This document shows, one piece after another, positions 1 to 4,956 of a stretch of 5,153 nucleotides of DNA (the stretch's first letter is position 1; every line of letters begins with the position of its first letter). The translations under genes were made by a program, and so were the position numbers. The stretch is from Motiliproteus sp048265065 (GTDB taxonomy: Bacteria > Pseudomonadota > Gammaproteobacteria > Pseudomonadales > Balneatricaceae). The DNA lies in assembly GCA_048265065.1 (NCBI GenBank), contig JBLXCH010000186.1:1-5153 (forward strand), written 5' to 3'. Under the pieces are notes generated by a model. That model had not been told where the DNA came from and ran no database searches. It saw only the letters and a program-made list of their open reading frames with translations.

Positions 1-334
1 TGTACGGAACAGCGAGAATCCCCAGCGATTTCGCTTTCTCCAAGGTCTGTTTGACTAACTGCGTGGTCGGAGCCAGATACAGAACGGGCTCTTTGAGGTC
101 ATTCAGGGTCGACTGAGCAATCAGCAGACCAACTAAGGTTTTCCCGCCCCCAGTGTGGAGCTTGACCACCGTGTCACGCTCATTCTTACGCTCGAACCAT
201 GCCTCCAGCACCTCAGCTTGACTGGTGTACAGATCATTGATGCCCTGAGGCTTGGGCATGCGCCTGAAGATCTCCAGGGGATCTATAGGTGCAGGTCGCT
301 GAGACTGCGATCTGAGTTTGTTAAAGTCCACCAT
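1..334 (-). CDS. DEAD/DEAH-box superfamily 2 helicase, N-terminal part (runs off the window)
   Basis: The frame opens at an ATG (334-332) and stays open to the window edge, giving 111 residues with the C-terminal part missing. Visible motifs are a Q-motif-like segment NDLYTSQ (residues 33-39), Walker A KLHTGGGKT (58-66) and a motif Ia-like YLAPTTQLVKQ (85-95). These are hallmarks of an SF2 helicase or translocase, which uses ATP to move on or remodel nucleic acid in the cytoplasm. Motifs II (DExx) to VI lie outside, so subfamily cannot be fixed. I have an impression of a defence-island helicase family with the N-terminal pattern 'NDLYTSQ...KLHTGGGKT', but only from memory. The start is supported by GAGG (344-347) nine bases upstream and by MVDFNKL preceding the conserved part. 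The gene is on the same strand as the ABC-3C operon, 170 bp downstream of it, and could be a read-through partner or independent. Confidence 0.88.
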   Translation of the reverse strand, partial: MVDFNKLRSQSQRPAPIDPLEIFRRMPKPQGINDLYTSQAEVLEAWFERKNERDTVVKLHTGGGKTLVGLLIAQSTLNDLKEPVLYLAPTTQLVKQTLEKAKSLGILAVPY

Positions 335-347
335 CCTTGTTTACCTC
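331..347 (-). promoter_or_regulatory. Ribosome-binding region of the helicase with a CsrA/Rsm-like site over the start codon
   Basis: On the minus strand the Shine-Dalgarno GAGG lies at 347-344, and AAACAAGGAUGG (342-331) spans the start codon. Aligned to the published CsrA SELEX consensus RUACARGGAUGU, it matches 10 of 12 positions. If bound by a CsrA/RsmA-family protein it would block initiation. The match is seen in the sequence. The regulation is inference, and the AAGGA part could simply be a second Shine-Dalgarno stretch placed too close to the start. Confidence 0.35.
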
Positions 348-504
348 GCAGTCGTCGTTGAGCTTCAGTCGCTCATGATCATTGGGTTGAATCTCATTAT
401 TAACGATTACTTGTTCTGTTCTGCCATGCTGGAAACCCGCACGGGGCTATTCCCAGCATGGGCGACCAATGTGCTCGCCGCACGAAGGGCCCATTTGTGG
501 CCTG
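335..504. other. Intergenic region between the ABC-3C operon and the helicase
   Basis: These 170 bp separate the stop of the ABC ATPase from the helicase start. They hold a 9-bp inverted repeat (separate entry) and, on the minus strand, an AT-rich patch around 383-396 with an AATAAT hexamer that resembles a -10 box but has no acceptable -35 box. No hairpin followed by a T-run is present on the minus strand, so I see no intrinsic terminator. Only very short frames occur here, so no gene is called. Confidence 0.5.
424..461. repeat. 9-bp inverted repeat with nested GC-rich hairpin
   Basis: The arms ccatgctgg (424-432) and ccagcatgg (453-461) are perfect reverse complements around a 20-nt spacer. 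Inside the spacer, cccg (436-439) and cggg (442-445) can form a second small stem. It sits between the ABC ATPase stop and the helicase start. Neither strand shows a T-run after it, so it does not look like a rho-independent terminator. It could be an mRNA-stabilising or processing hairpin, an operator, or a remnant of a dispersed repeat. Confidence 0.5.
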
Positions 505-2445
505 TCAAATAGTGTCTGGCCGCCTAGGCCAATTTCGAGGAATCAGAGCATCCTCAGACTGCTTGTTCCATCGCATACGAGTGGCCTTGACGTACCTGGG
601 GTCGTCGCCAAAGAACGCGTGCTCGATCAGCAACACCTGTAGGCCCTTTTGAGCAGCCGTCTCTTCGAAAAGGAAGTCGAGGTGCCGACGCATGGCTGAG
701 ACCTCTTCGTTCTCCTCAATGGTCGACTCGTCTTCTCCACGTTGCGGGTAGTAGGGTCGACTGATCTGGTCAAACGCGAGAAAGCCAGGTACCGGGGCGT
801 CGATCTCTCCCAGATACTTCTGTAGCGCGAAAGACAGGGCAACGTGAATAGCCAGATAGTTTTCGTCTGACCCGGCATCATGCAGCCGCAACACAGCCCT
901 TGAGCCTTGCTCGATGATCGCAACATCTGGTGGTCTGGAGGAAAACTGAAGGTCTGCCCCGATACAGGGGGCAACCGTAGGCAACTGGCCGAACGCCTCC
1001 GACAGGTATTCGGACACTTTGCGCTCGGCAAACCGCAGCAGTTTTTCCTTGGCTTCGGTGTCGATTTGCCCTTCCAAACTCTGGATTTGGTCTCGCAGGA
1101 CACCTAGGTCTGACCCAGGCTGCGGCGTGGTCGGATTCATCTCCAGAAATTGTGAAACCTTACCCTGCAGGTTCGCATGGTACTGGGCCAAGGTATTCAA
1201 CTGCTTGGCCTCCTCACTCTGCCGAATCCAGGTCTTGATGCGCTCATCAACCCCACTCAGTTGGCGGTTCAAGCGATCAACTTCCATGTCCAACGAGTCT
1301 TGGTGCTCGATCAGTCGAGGCCTCACGTTCTCAACCGCGGCACTCTCTGACCGAATGATGTCCATGGAGTGGCGGATAGCCTCGGAAATTGCAGCGCCAC
1401 GCTCAGTCGGACTGTCACACACCGGGCATGTGTCTGCTGCCGGCTTGAGATGCTCTGCAATTTTCAGCTTTTCATATTGGCGTCGTACCGTCCCCTCGAA
1501 CCCCACCATGTCCTGAAGGGCTGAACTAGTCGCACGTGATTGTCTTTTCGTTTTTTCAAGGGTGCTCAGCAGACTACGACGAGTGTCATACAACTTGCCG
1601 AGTTCACTCTCATTCGGGTTCGAACCGGTTCTGCTGGCGTAGCGCTGAACGCGCTTGAGGACGCCCTCCAGTTCTTTCTCGGAGGACTCCTGGGAAGGGG
1701 TGTCGCACAGGCCACTTCGGCTTGCATCATGCAGCAAACGCAGGGCGTGTTTTTTGTAGTCGCTGCCGGCTGCCTGGCGAACCCGTTGCTGTCGCTCCTC
1801 TCGCTCAAGCTGCTTGCGAAGGTCACGCAGGCGCCGCTCCTGGAGCACCGAGTCTTCGCTCACAACACGAAGGAAGTAGGGCATCGTTTCGATAATGGCC
1901 GGGGCCTCATCAGCCTGATCCAGCCCATGCAGCAAAGCAGTTTCGTTATAGATGACGTCCTTGGGGACGAACATGTAAGCCGTCGCGTGACGAACCGTTG
2001 GACGCCATTTACGGGCAGTCTTGTCATCGGAGGCATCGGGCACACCAGCAATTCCAAAGGCGCGCTCGATGAAGCCTTTTGCTGCCTCAAGTGTCGTTAA
2101 ACCTTGAAGCTGCTCGACATGGCTTGGGATTGGCAGATTCCGTCCGTTGCTAACGTACATTTTGGTGCTGGTGCCCTGCCCCACAGGCGGGACTAGTCGC
2201 GCGGTGATCATCTGCGCGTCCCCAAGCACCCATTTCACACCCACCGCGAGACTATGTCGTTTTACGTGCGCTGCCAGCTCGCATTTGCTGGAGCCAAGGC
2301 AGTAATCAATAGCCTTGATCAGTGTGGATTTACCCGTACCGGATGCACCGGTGAAGATATTCACTTCTCCCAATTTCAGCGGGAGGTCGCGTACTCGACC
2401 ACCCTCGCCGATGAAAAAAATGTTTGAAATATTCCAGCGGCTCAT
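505..2445 (-). CDS. ABC-3C system ATPase, DUF3732-type (Rad50/SMC-like) protein
   Basis: This 646-residue cytoplasmic ATPase opens with a typical DUF3732 start (GxVRxLPxxLGxVNIxTG). Walker A is GASGTGKST (33-41), followed by IDYCLGSS. The middle (about 200-480) is charged, largely helical and coiled-coil-like, with one CPVC (340-343) in the place of a Rad50 zinc hook. The C-terminal half carries a degenerate ABC signature, DAGSDENYLAIH (523-534). The Walker B-like GFLAFDQISRPYYP (554-567) has Gln560 after the aspartate where most ABC ATPases have Glu. The H-loop is LLIEHAFF (605-612, His609). The Gln and the YYP ending are, as I recall, normal for DUF3732 proteins. The start ATG overlaps the upstream stop as ATGA, indicating translational coupling. 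In ABC-3C systems this subunit is the proposed sensor or motor acting with the middle component and effector. Family placement is firm; the defence role is inferred. Confidence 0.93.
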   Translation of the reverse strand: MSRWNISNIFFIGEGGRVRDLPLKLGEVNIFTGASGTGKSTLIKAIDYCLGSSKCELAAHVKRHSLAVGVKWVLGDAQMITARLVPPVGQGTSTKMYVSNGRNLPIPSHVEQLQGLTTLEAAKGFIERAFGIAGVPDASDDKTARKWRPTVRHATAYMFVPKDVIYNETALLHGLDQADEAPAIIETMPYFLRVVSEDSVLQERRLRDLRKQLEREERQQRVRQAAGSDYKKHALRLLHDASRSGLCDTPSQESSEKELEGVLKRVQRYASRTGSNPNESELGKLYDTRRSLLSTLEKTKRQSRATSSALQDMVGFEGTVRRQYEKLKIAEHLKPAADTCPVCDSPTERGAAISEAIRHSMDIIRSESAAVENVRPRLIEHQDSLDMEVDRLNRQLSGVDERIKTWIRQSEEAKQLNTLAQYHANLQGKVSQFLEMNPTTPQPGSDLGVLRDQIQSLEGQIDTEAKEKLLRFAERKVSEYLSEAFGQLPTVAPCIGADLQFSSRPPDVAIIEQGSRAVLRLHDAGSDENYLAIHVALSFALQKYLGEIDAPVPGFLAFDQISRPYYPQRGEDESTIEENEEVSAMRRHLDFLFEETAAQKGLQVLLIEHAFFGDDPRYVKATRMRWNKQSEDALIPRNWPRRPDTI

Positions 2446-2927
2446 AGCTCCAGCCCCATCATGTCGAATACTGTCCGTGTAGTACCCGCTGAGGCAAACC
2501 AGTAACCCAAGCGGTGAATTTTCTTGAAGATTTCCTGAGTGTCCTCACTCAATTGCGCGGTGAGTTGCTTAGGCATCGAGGATGCCCCCCGGACTACACG
2601 GCCTTCTGGATTGAGCGCTAACAACTGGCTGAAGCAGGCGAATTGGATTGCTTCGGTCACAATCTCCAGTGAGCCGTTAATTCTGTCCGCGAGCCGGATC
2701 TGAATGACTGGGCTCCGATGCAGCCACTCCAACAGGCCTGTGCTTCGGTTGGTACTATCAAAGGTCGAAGCCAGGTCACCCGAGAGTGCTATCGGCAGAG
2801 CCGCGTAGCACAACATGATGTCAGGAGCGCTGGTTCCAAACGACGAGTACCCTGTAACAAAATGGGTCAGTAATGCGGCGCAATATGCCGGGTTGGTTTC
2901 GGCATAGATATCGTGTGTGATGGCCAT
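2442..2927 (-). CDS. Three-component ABC system middle component (ABC-3C MC-like)
   Basis: This is a 161-residue soluble protein without signal peptide or membrane segment. Features that match ABC-3C middle components are the N-terminal NPAYCAALLTHFVTGY segment (12-27) and LCYAALPIAL (39-48). Also matching are STGLLEWLHRSP (62-73), a TEAIQFACFSQLL helix (91-103), and a C-terminal RLGYWFASAG...TVFDMMGL (139-159). The middle component is thought to bridge the ABC ATPase and the effector; no enzymatic residues are evident. It starts 3 bases after the effector stop and shares ATGA with the ATPase gene, exactly the order expected for effector, middle component and ATPase. The start is supported by AAGGA about 8 bases upstream. 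Identification rests on remembered family pattern and gene order, not on a catalytic motif, so it is a little less certain than the ATPase. Confidence 0.85.
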   Translation of the reverse strand: MAITHDIYAETNPAYCAALLTHFVTGYSSFGTSAPDIMLCYAALPIALSGDLASTFDSTNRSTGLLEWLHRSPVIQIRLADRINGSLEIVTEAIQFACFSQLLALNPEGRVVRGASSMPKQLTAQLSEDTQEIFKKIHRLGYWFASAGTTRTVFDMMGLEL

Positions 2928-2940
2928 TCCCTATTCCTTG
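2928..2940 (-). promoter_or_regulatory. Ribosome-binding site of the middle-component gene inside the effector's 3' end
   Basis: The last codons of the effector (CTC AAG GAA TAG) supply CAAGGA (2940-2935), and GGGA (2931-2928) directly abuts the ATG at 2927. This favours coupled re-initiation after the effector stop and decides the start. Two GGA elements this close together are also the pattern that CsrA/Rsm dimers prefer, though an ordinary Shine-Dalgarno role is sufficient. Confidence 0.55.
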
Positions 2941-4142
2941 AGAAGCTTCAGGTACTGGGCGTGCCACCCCACCTTCAGATCGATGGCCAATAGCTGATAG
3001 GTGCCTCGTACATAGTAGTGACCGCTCCAGCTTGAAGAGATCGGCTCGACTTCTTTCGGCGCCAAATCGTGAGTCCACCGCAAGACATTCAGCCCCATGG
3101 ATGCGACCTCTTCGGGGCTCAGCGCTTCGCAATCTTCGACCATCCGGGTGTGAATATCCGACCAGGACTCCTGGAGCTTGGCGTCGTACGAGGCGATCTT
3201 CGAGCGTAGTTGAGGCTTTTCGAGGATCCATTTTGCTCGCTGGTTTACCGCCCTCCATTGCTCGCGAACGGCTTTGCTGATGTCCGAGGGCTTGCCGCCG
3301 ACCAAAGCGATCTGACGGTACAGCATGCTGTCAGCCTCATAGTCGTCCGGATGGTTCACCATATCGAAGTCAGCGGTCAGCTTATCCTCGTCCAACTGGG
3401 AGATGATCGACGAGAGGGTGTGCTCCACTTCACTGCGGTAAATGACCCGTTCGCGTTTACCACACAGCGTGTAGACCACTTGCAGATCCCACCATGCAAG
3501 CAGGCTCTCAGCGGCACGTAGACGGTGCTCTTTGGGCAGTATATGCAGGTGGCGGGATAAGGCAGCAGGAATCTCACTGACGGTAACTTCATCAGGCTTT
3601 ATGAAGATTCGTTTGAGCAGACTGGACCTGATAGAAGGGTCAAGCGCGAGGAAGGACTCACAGCCTTTGGCACGAGCAGCATGGCGAAGACTGACTTTGT
3701 TTGCTCGGTCGTCCGCGCGCTCTGCGACAACCCTCTGCGCCTCCTCAAGCATTGCCTTGAGTAAGGGGTCTCGATCAGTTTCTTCGGCGCACAGTGCCAT
3801 CAACGGAGAGCCGTCGGGTACTGGGCCCGCTGCGACGAGGTGGAACCTGGTATCAGCGAGCGATACTAGCCGGATGGCGTCGATCCATACCTTGATGGTT
3901 TTCCATAGCGCCACACATGTGAGGGTGACTGGAGGCGGATTTTCCTGGATGGAGTGCTTGAGCTGGTACAGTAAGGACTGTCCATTGGCCTTGATTTCAA
4001 CGTCATCAAGCCGCTCAATGGCCACTGCAGCATCATCTGCTCTCAGCTGTACCAAGGTCAGTAGCGCATACTGGCTCTGATAGTAAAACCCTAGCGCAGC
4101 CGCCGATGCGTCATGAACAGTGTTCGAATCTGTCCCATCCAT
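2931..4142 (-). CDS. ABC-3C system effector: N-terminal restriction-endonuclease-like nuclease with ABC-3C C-terminal domain
   Basis: This 403-residue protein is the first gene of the operon. Residues 13-70 read SAAALGFYYQSQYALL, then AIERLDDVEI (41-50) and LLYQLKHS (57-64). This resembles the endonuclease module of the Cap4/DUF4297-like group: a leading Gln (Gln22), an acidic cluster (Glu43, Asp46, Asp47, Glu49) and a Q-x-K core (Gln60-Leu-Lys62), a D-QxK variant of the PD-(D/E)xK fold. Residues 80-300 are helix-rich linker with no motif I recognise. The C-terminus YYVRGTYQLLAIDLKVGWHAQY (376-397, with RG, LA and VGWH as landmarks) matches the tail I associate with ABC-3C effectors, proposed to contact the middle component. 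The expected action is DNA cleavage when the ATPase partner is triggered. No Cap4-type SAVED sensor domain is seen. The start follows a weak Shine-Dalgarno (GGGAG about 14 bases upstream), so it is less certain than the family. Confidence 0.87.
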   Translation of the reverse strand: MDGTDSNTVHDASAAALGFYYQSQYALLTLVQLRADDAAVAIERLDDVEIKANGQSLLYQLKHSIQENPPPVTLTCVALWKTIKVWIDAIRLVSLADTRFHLVAAGPVPDGSPLMALCAEETDRDPLLKAMLEEAQRVVAERADDRANKVSLRHAARAKGCESFLALDPSIRSSLLKRIFIKPDEVTVSEIPAALSRHLHILPKEHRLRAAESLLAWWDLQVVYTLCGKRERVIYRSEVEHTLSSIISQLDEDKLTADFDMVNHPDDYEADSMLYRQIALVGGKPSDISKAVREQWRAVNQRAKWILEKPQLRSKIASYDAKLQESWSDIHTRMVEDCEALSPEEVASMGLNVLRWTHDLAPKEVEPISSSWSGHYYVRGTYQLLAIDLKVGWHAQYLKLLKE

Positions 4143-4150
4143 TCTCGACC

Positions 4151-4165
4151 ACTAGACTCCCTAGT
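4151..4165. repeat. Short inverted repeat at the operon's predicted transcription start
   Basis: The arms actag (4151-4155) and ctagt (4161-4165) are perfect reverse complements around actcc. The repeat lies between the putative -10 box and the effector ATG, where a repressor would act. With only 5-bp arms it may be chance. Confidence 0.25.
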
Positions 4166-4194
4166 ACTGTATGCGATCCAAAAAAATCGCTGAA
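4166..4194 (-). promoter_or_regulatory. Candidate sigma-70 promoter of the ABC-3C operon
   Basis: On the minus strand TTCAGC (4194-4189) and TACAGT (4171-4166) are spaced by 17 bp, containing a T-tract. The -10 box matches TATAAT at 4 of 6 positions and the -35 box is poor. It would start transcription about 17 bases before the effector ATG, leaving a very short leader. This is the best candidate upstream of the operon but weak by consensus, which would fit a lowly expressed or activated conflict system. Confidence 0.3.
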
Positions 4195-4214
4195 TGGTAC
4201 CAGAGTGCCATCCA

Positions 4215-4421
4215 TCAAGCCTGTTTCAGGTGGCTAAGTACTGCCTCAAAATATGCTAAAGCCAAATCAGCAACCAGTGAACTGCCCCCGGCTTTGTGGG
4301 CGCCACCAAATCTCAAAATAGAACCTTGGTGAATGTCCGCTCCGTAGCTGCCCTTGGGGCCGATCCGCTTTTTGCCATTAGCAGCTATTCGCCAAGAGTA
4401 CCTGTAGCGTGTGTAGGGTGC
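4215..4421 (-). pseudogene. Start-less reading frame, possible DHHA1-type C-terminal remnant
   Basis: A 68-codon frame runs from after a TAA (4424-4422) to a TGA (4217-4215) with no ATG, GTG or TTG near its beginning. It looks protein-like: YRYSWRIAANGKKR (6-19), GSYGADIHQGSILRFGGAHK (24-43), then a helical LVADLALAYFEAVLSHLKQA tail. The stretch with GAD followed by FGGAHKAGG (38-46) resembles the C-terminal DHHA1 motif (SLRS ... FGGGGHxxAAG) of DHH phosphoesterases such as NrnA-type oligoribonucleases. The usual third glycine is Ala here, and no DHH catalytic part is present. If real, it is a decayed or truncated 3' end, possibly a scar at the edge of the island. It ends 73 bp before the effector start and points the same way. 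The motif match is short and from memory. Confidence 0.3.
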
Positions 4422-4660
4422 TTACAGAGACACTATTAGCACGGCGTGGAAGCCACCCTTACGGCACTGCTGCAGTTTTTACGCAGGACAAGCGTCTGGT
4501 ATCAGCAGCGGGTCAGCTTTACCTGAAGCCTATCAACCCGGCATACCGGATGATTTCCATTGACGGAAATTGCCGACTGGTCGGTGTCGTGGACGAGGCA
4601 AAGCTGAATTATAAGTGGTCACCAACGCAAGGAAGCGAACGATGTCGTACCTCGTACTAG
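4409..4660 (+). CDS. Hypothetical small protein overlapping the csrA-like gene
   Basis: An 83-codon frame starts at a GTG (4409; a second GTG at 4418 is equally possible). It ends in a TAG inside the csrA-like gene, overlapping it by 19 bases. The part from residue 17 on (SHPYGTAAVF..., LYLKPINPAYRMISIDG, LVGVVDEAKLNY) has protein-like composition, with alternating beta-like segments and no membrane helix or signal peptide. I do not recognise the family. There is no good Shine-Dalgarno before either GTG, and the first 15 residues look unlike a real N-terminus. It may therefore be a 3' fragment of a longer gene lost at the island edge. If translated, its ribosomes would end just past the csrA start and could couple the two genes. 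Confidence 0.33.
   Translation: MCRVLTETLLARRGSHPYGTAAVFTQDKRLVSAAGQLYLKPINPAYRMISIDGNCRLVGVVDEAKLNYKWSPTQGSERCRTSY
4628..4633 (+). promoter_or_regulatory. Ribosome-binding site of the csrA-like gene, with CAAGGA core
   Basis: CAAGGA lies 8 bases before the ATG at 4642 and fixes that ATG over the in-frame GTG at 4615, which has no such site. CARGGA is also the core of the CsrA-binding consensus, so autoregulation, known for several csrA/rsmA genes, is conceivable. Confidence 0.6.
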
Positions 4661-4848
4661 AGCGAAAGGAAGGTGAATCGATCACCCTTCGCGTGCAGCC
4701 TGGCACCGATGCCGAAGATTTGCTGGCCCAGCTGCTGCGGGACGGCATCACAATCAAGCTGAAGGACATCCAAAGCAGTCGCGTTAAAGTCGCGATCGAG
4801 GCCCCGCTTGAGCTACAGATACTGCGGAGCGAGCTGGAGGAAGCGTGA
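4642..4848 (+). CDS. csrA: CsrA/RsmA-family RNA-binding translational regulator, RsmF/RsmN-like
   Basis: This is a 68-residue RNA-binding protein of the CsrA family, which represses or stabilises mRNAs by binding GGA motifs near ribosome-binding sites. The N-terminal YLVLERKEGESITL (3-16) aligns with CsrA LILTRRVGE. The C-terminal VKVAIEAPLELQILRSEL (48-65) aligns with VRIGVNAPKEVSVHREEI. The two RNA-contacting arginines are kept: Arg8 (Arg6 in E. coli CsrA) and Arg62 (Arg44). Between the conserved blocks are about 16 extra residues containing a predicted helix (AEDLLAQLLRDG, 24-35). This is the distinguishing trait of Pseudomonas RsmN/RsmF, in which the key arginine is also numbered 62, so I place it on that branch rather than canonical CsrA. 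A TATAAG hexamer (4610-4615) could be a -10 box but no -35 fits. The gene is on the opposite strand to the ABC-3C operon, with about 500 bp between their starts. Confidence 0.9.
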   Translation: MSYLVLERKEGESITLRVQPGTDAEDLLAQLLRDGITIKLKDIQSSRVKVAIEAPLELQILRSELEEA

Positions 4849-4857
4849 GGCCAACGG

Positions 4858-4956
4858 CTGACGTGCTACGTCGTAAAAAACGACGTGATTGAGCCTCGCC
4901 CGGAGCTTGGCAAGCACGAAGAACAGTTGATCAGTCTGGATCATCTGGCTGGCTAA
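4858..4956 (+). CDS. Possible small ORF downstream of the csrA-like gene with a CTG start
   Basis: Ten bases after the csrA stop and in the same frame lies a 32-codon stretch. It reads as protein-like: TCYVVKNDVIEPRPELGKH (2-20), then EEQLISLDHLAG. A GAGG (4847-4850) sits 7 bases before a CTG (4858), where an ATG would be expected. It could be a rare CTG start, a start codon lost by mutation, or chance. I recognise no family. It contains a 7-bp stem-loop (separate entry). Confidence 0.22.
   Translation: MTCYVVKNDVIEPRPELGKHEEQLISLDHLAG
4868..4886. repeat. 7-bp stem-loop with A5 loop after the csrA-like gene
   Basis: acgtcgt (4868-4874) and acgacgt (4880-4886) are perfect reverse complements around aaaaa, starting 20 bases after the csrA stop. 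No T-run follows on the plus strand, so it is not a standard intrinsic terminator. It may protect the 3' end of the csrA-like mRNA or be an operator-like palindrome. Confidence 0.4.

Noticed and set aside
515..531. Palindrome gcctaggc and flanking tggcc/ggcca as an operon terminator
   Set aside because: It lies inside the ATPase coding sequence, before the stop codon, and has no following T-run on the minus strand.
155..652. Three overlapping plus-strand frames of 64-68 codons (155-361, 318-512, 458-652)
   Set aside because: They mainly run antisense to the helicase and ATPase ends, overlap one another, and lack ribosome-binding sites.
1019..1516. Plus-strand 165-codon open frame
   Set aside because: Antisense shadow of the ATPase gene; Ser/Arg/Trp-rich composition without any motif.
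1540..2100. Plus-strand 186-codon open frame
   Set aside because: Antisense to the coiled-coil-coding part of the DUF3732 ATPase; no ribosome-binding site and no recognisable motif.
2821..3258. Minus-strand 145-codon frame overlapping the effector and middle component
   Set aside because: It overlaps the 3' end of the effector and the start of the middle component in another frame; Arg/Gly-rich shadow with no motif.
3532..4080. Plus-strand 182-codon open frame
   Set aside because: It lies entirely antisense to the effector gene, whose motifs and tail are recognisable; its serine-rich composition is that of a shadow frame.
4533..4769. Minus-strand 78-codon frame
   Set aside because: Antisense to the well-supported csrA-like gene and very serine-rich.
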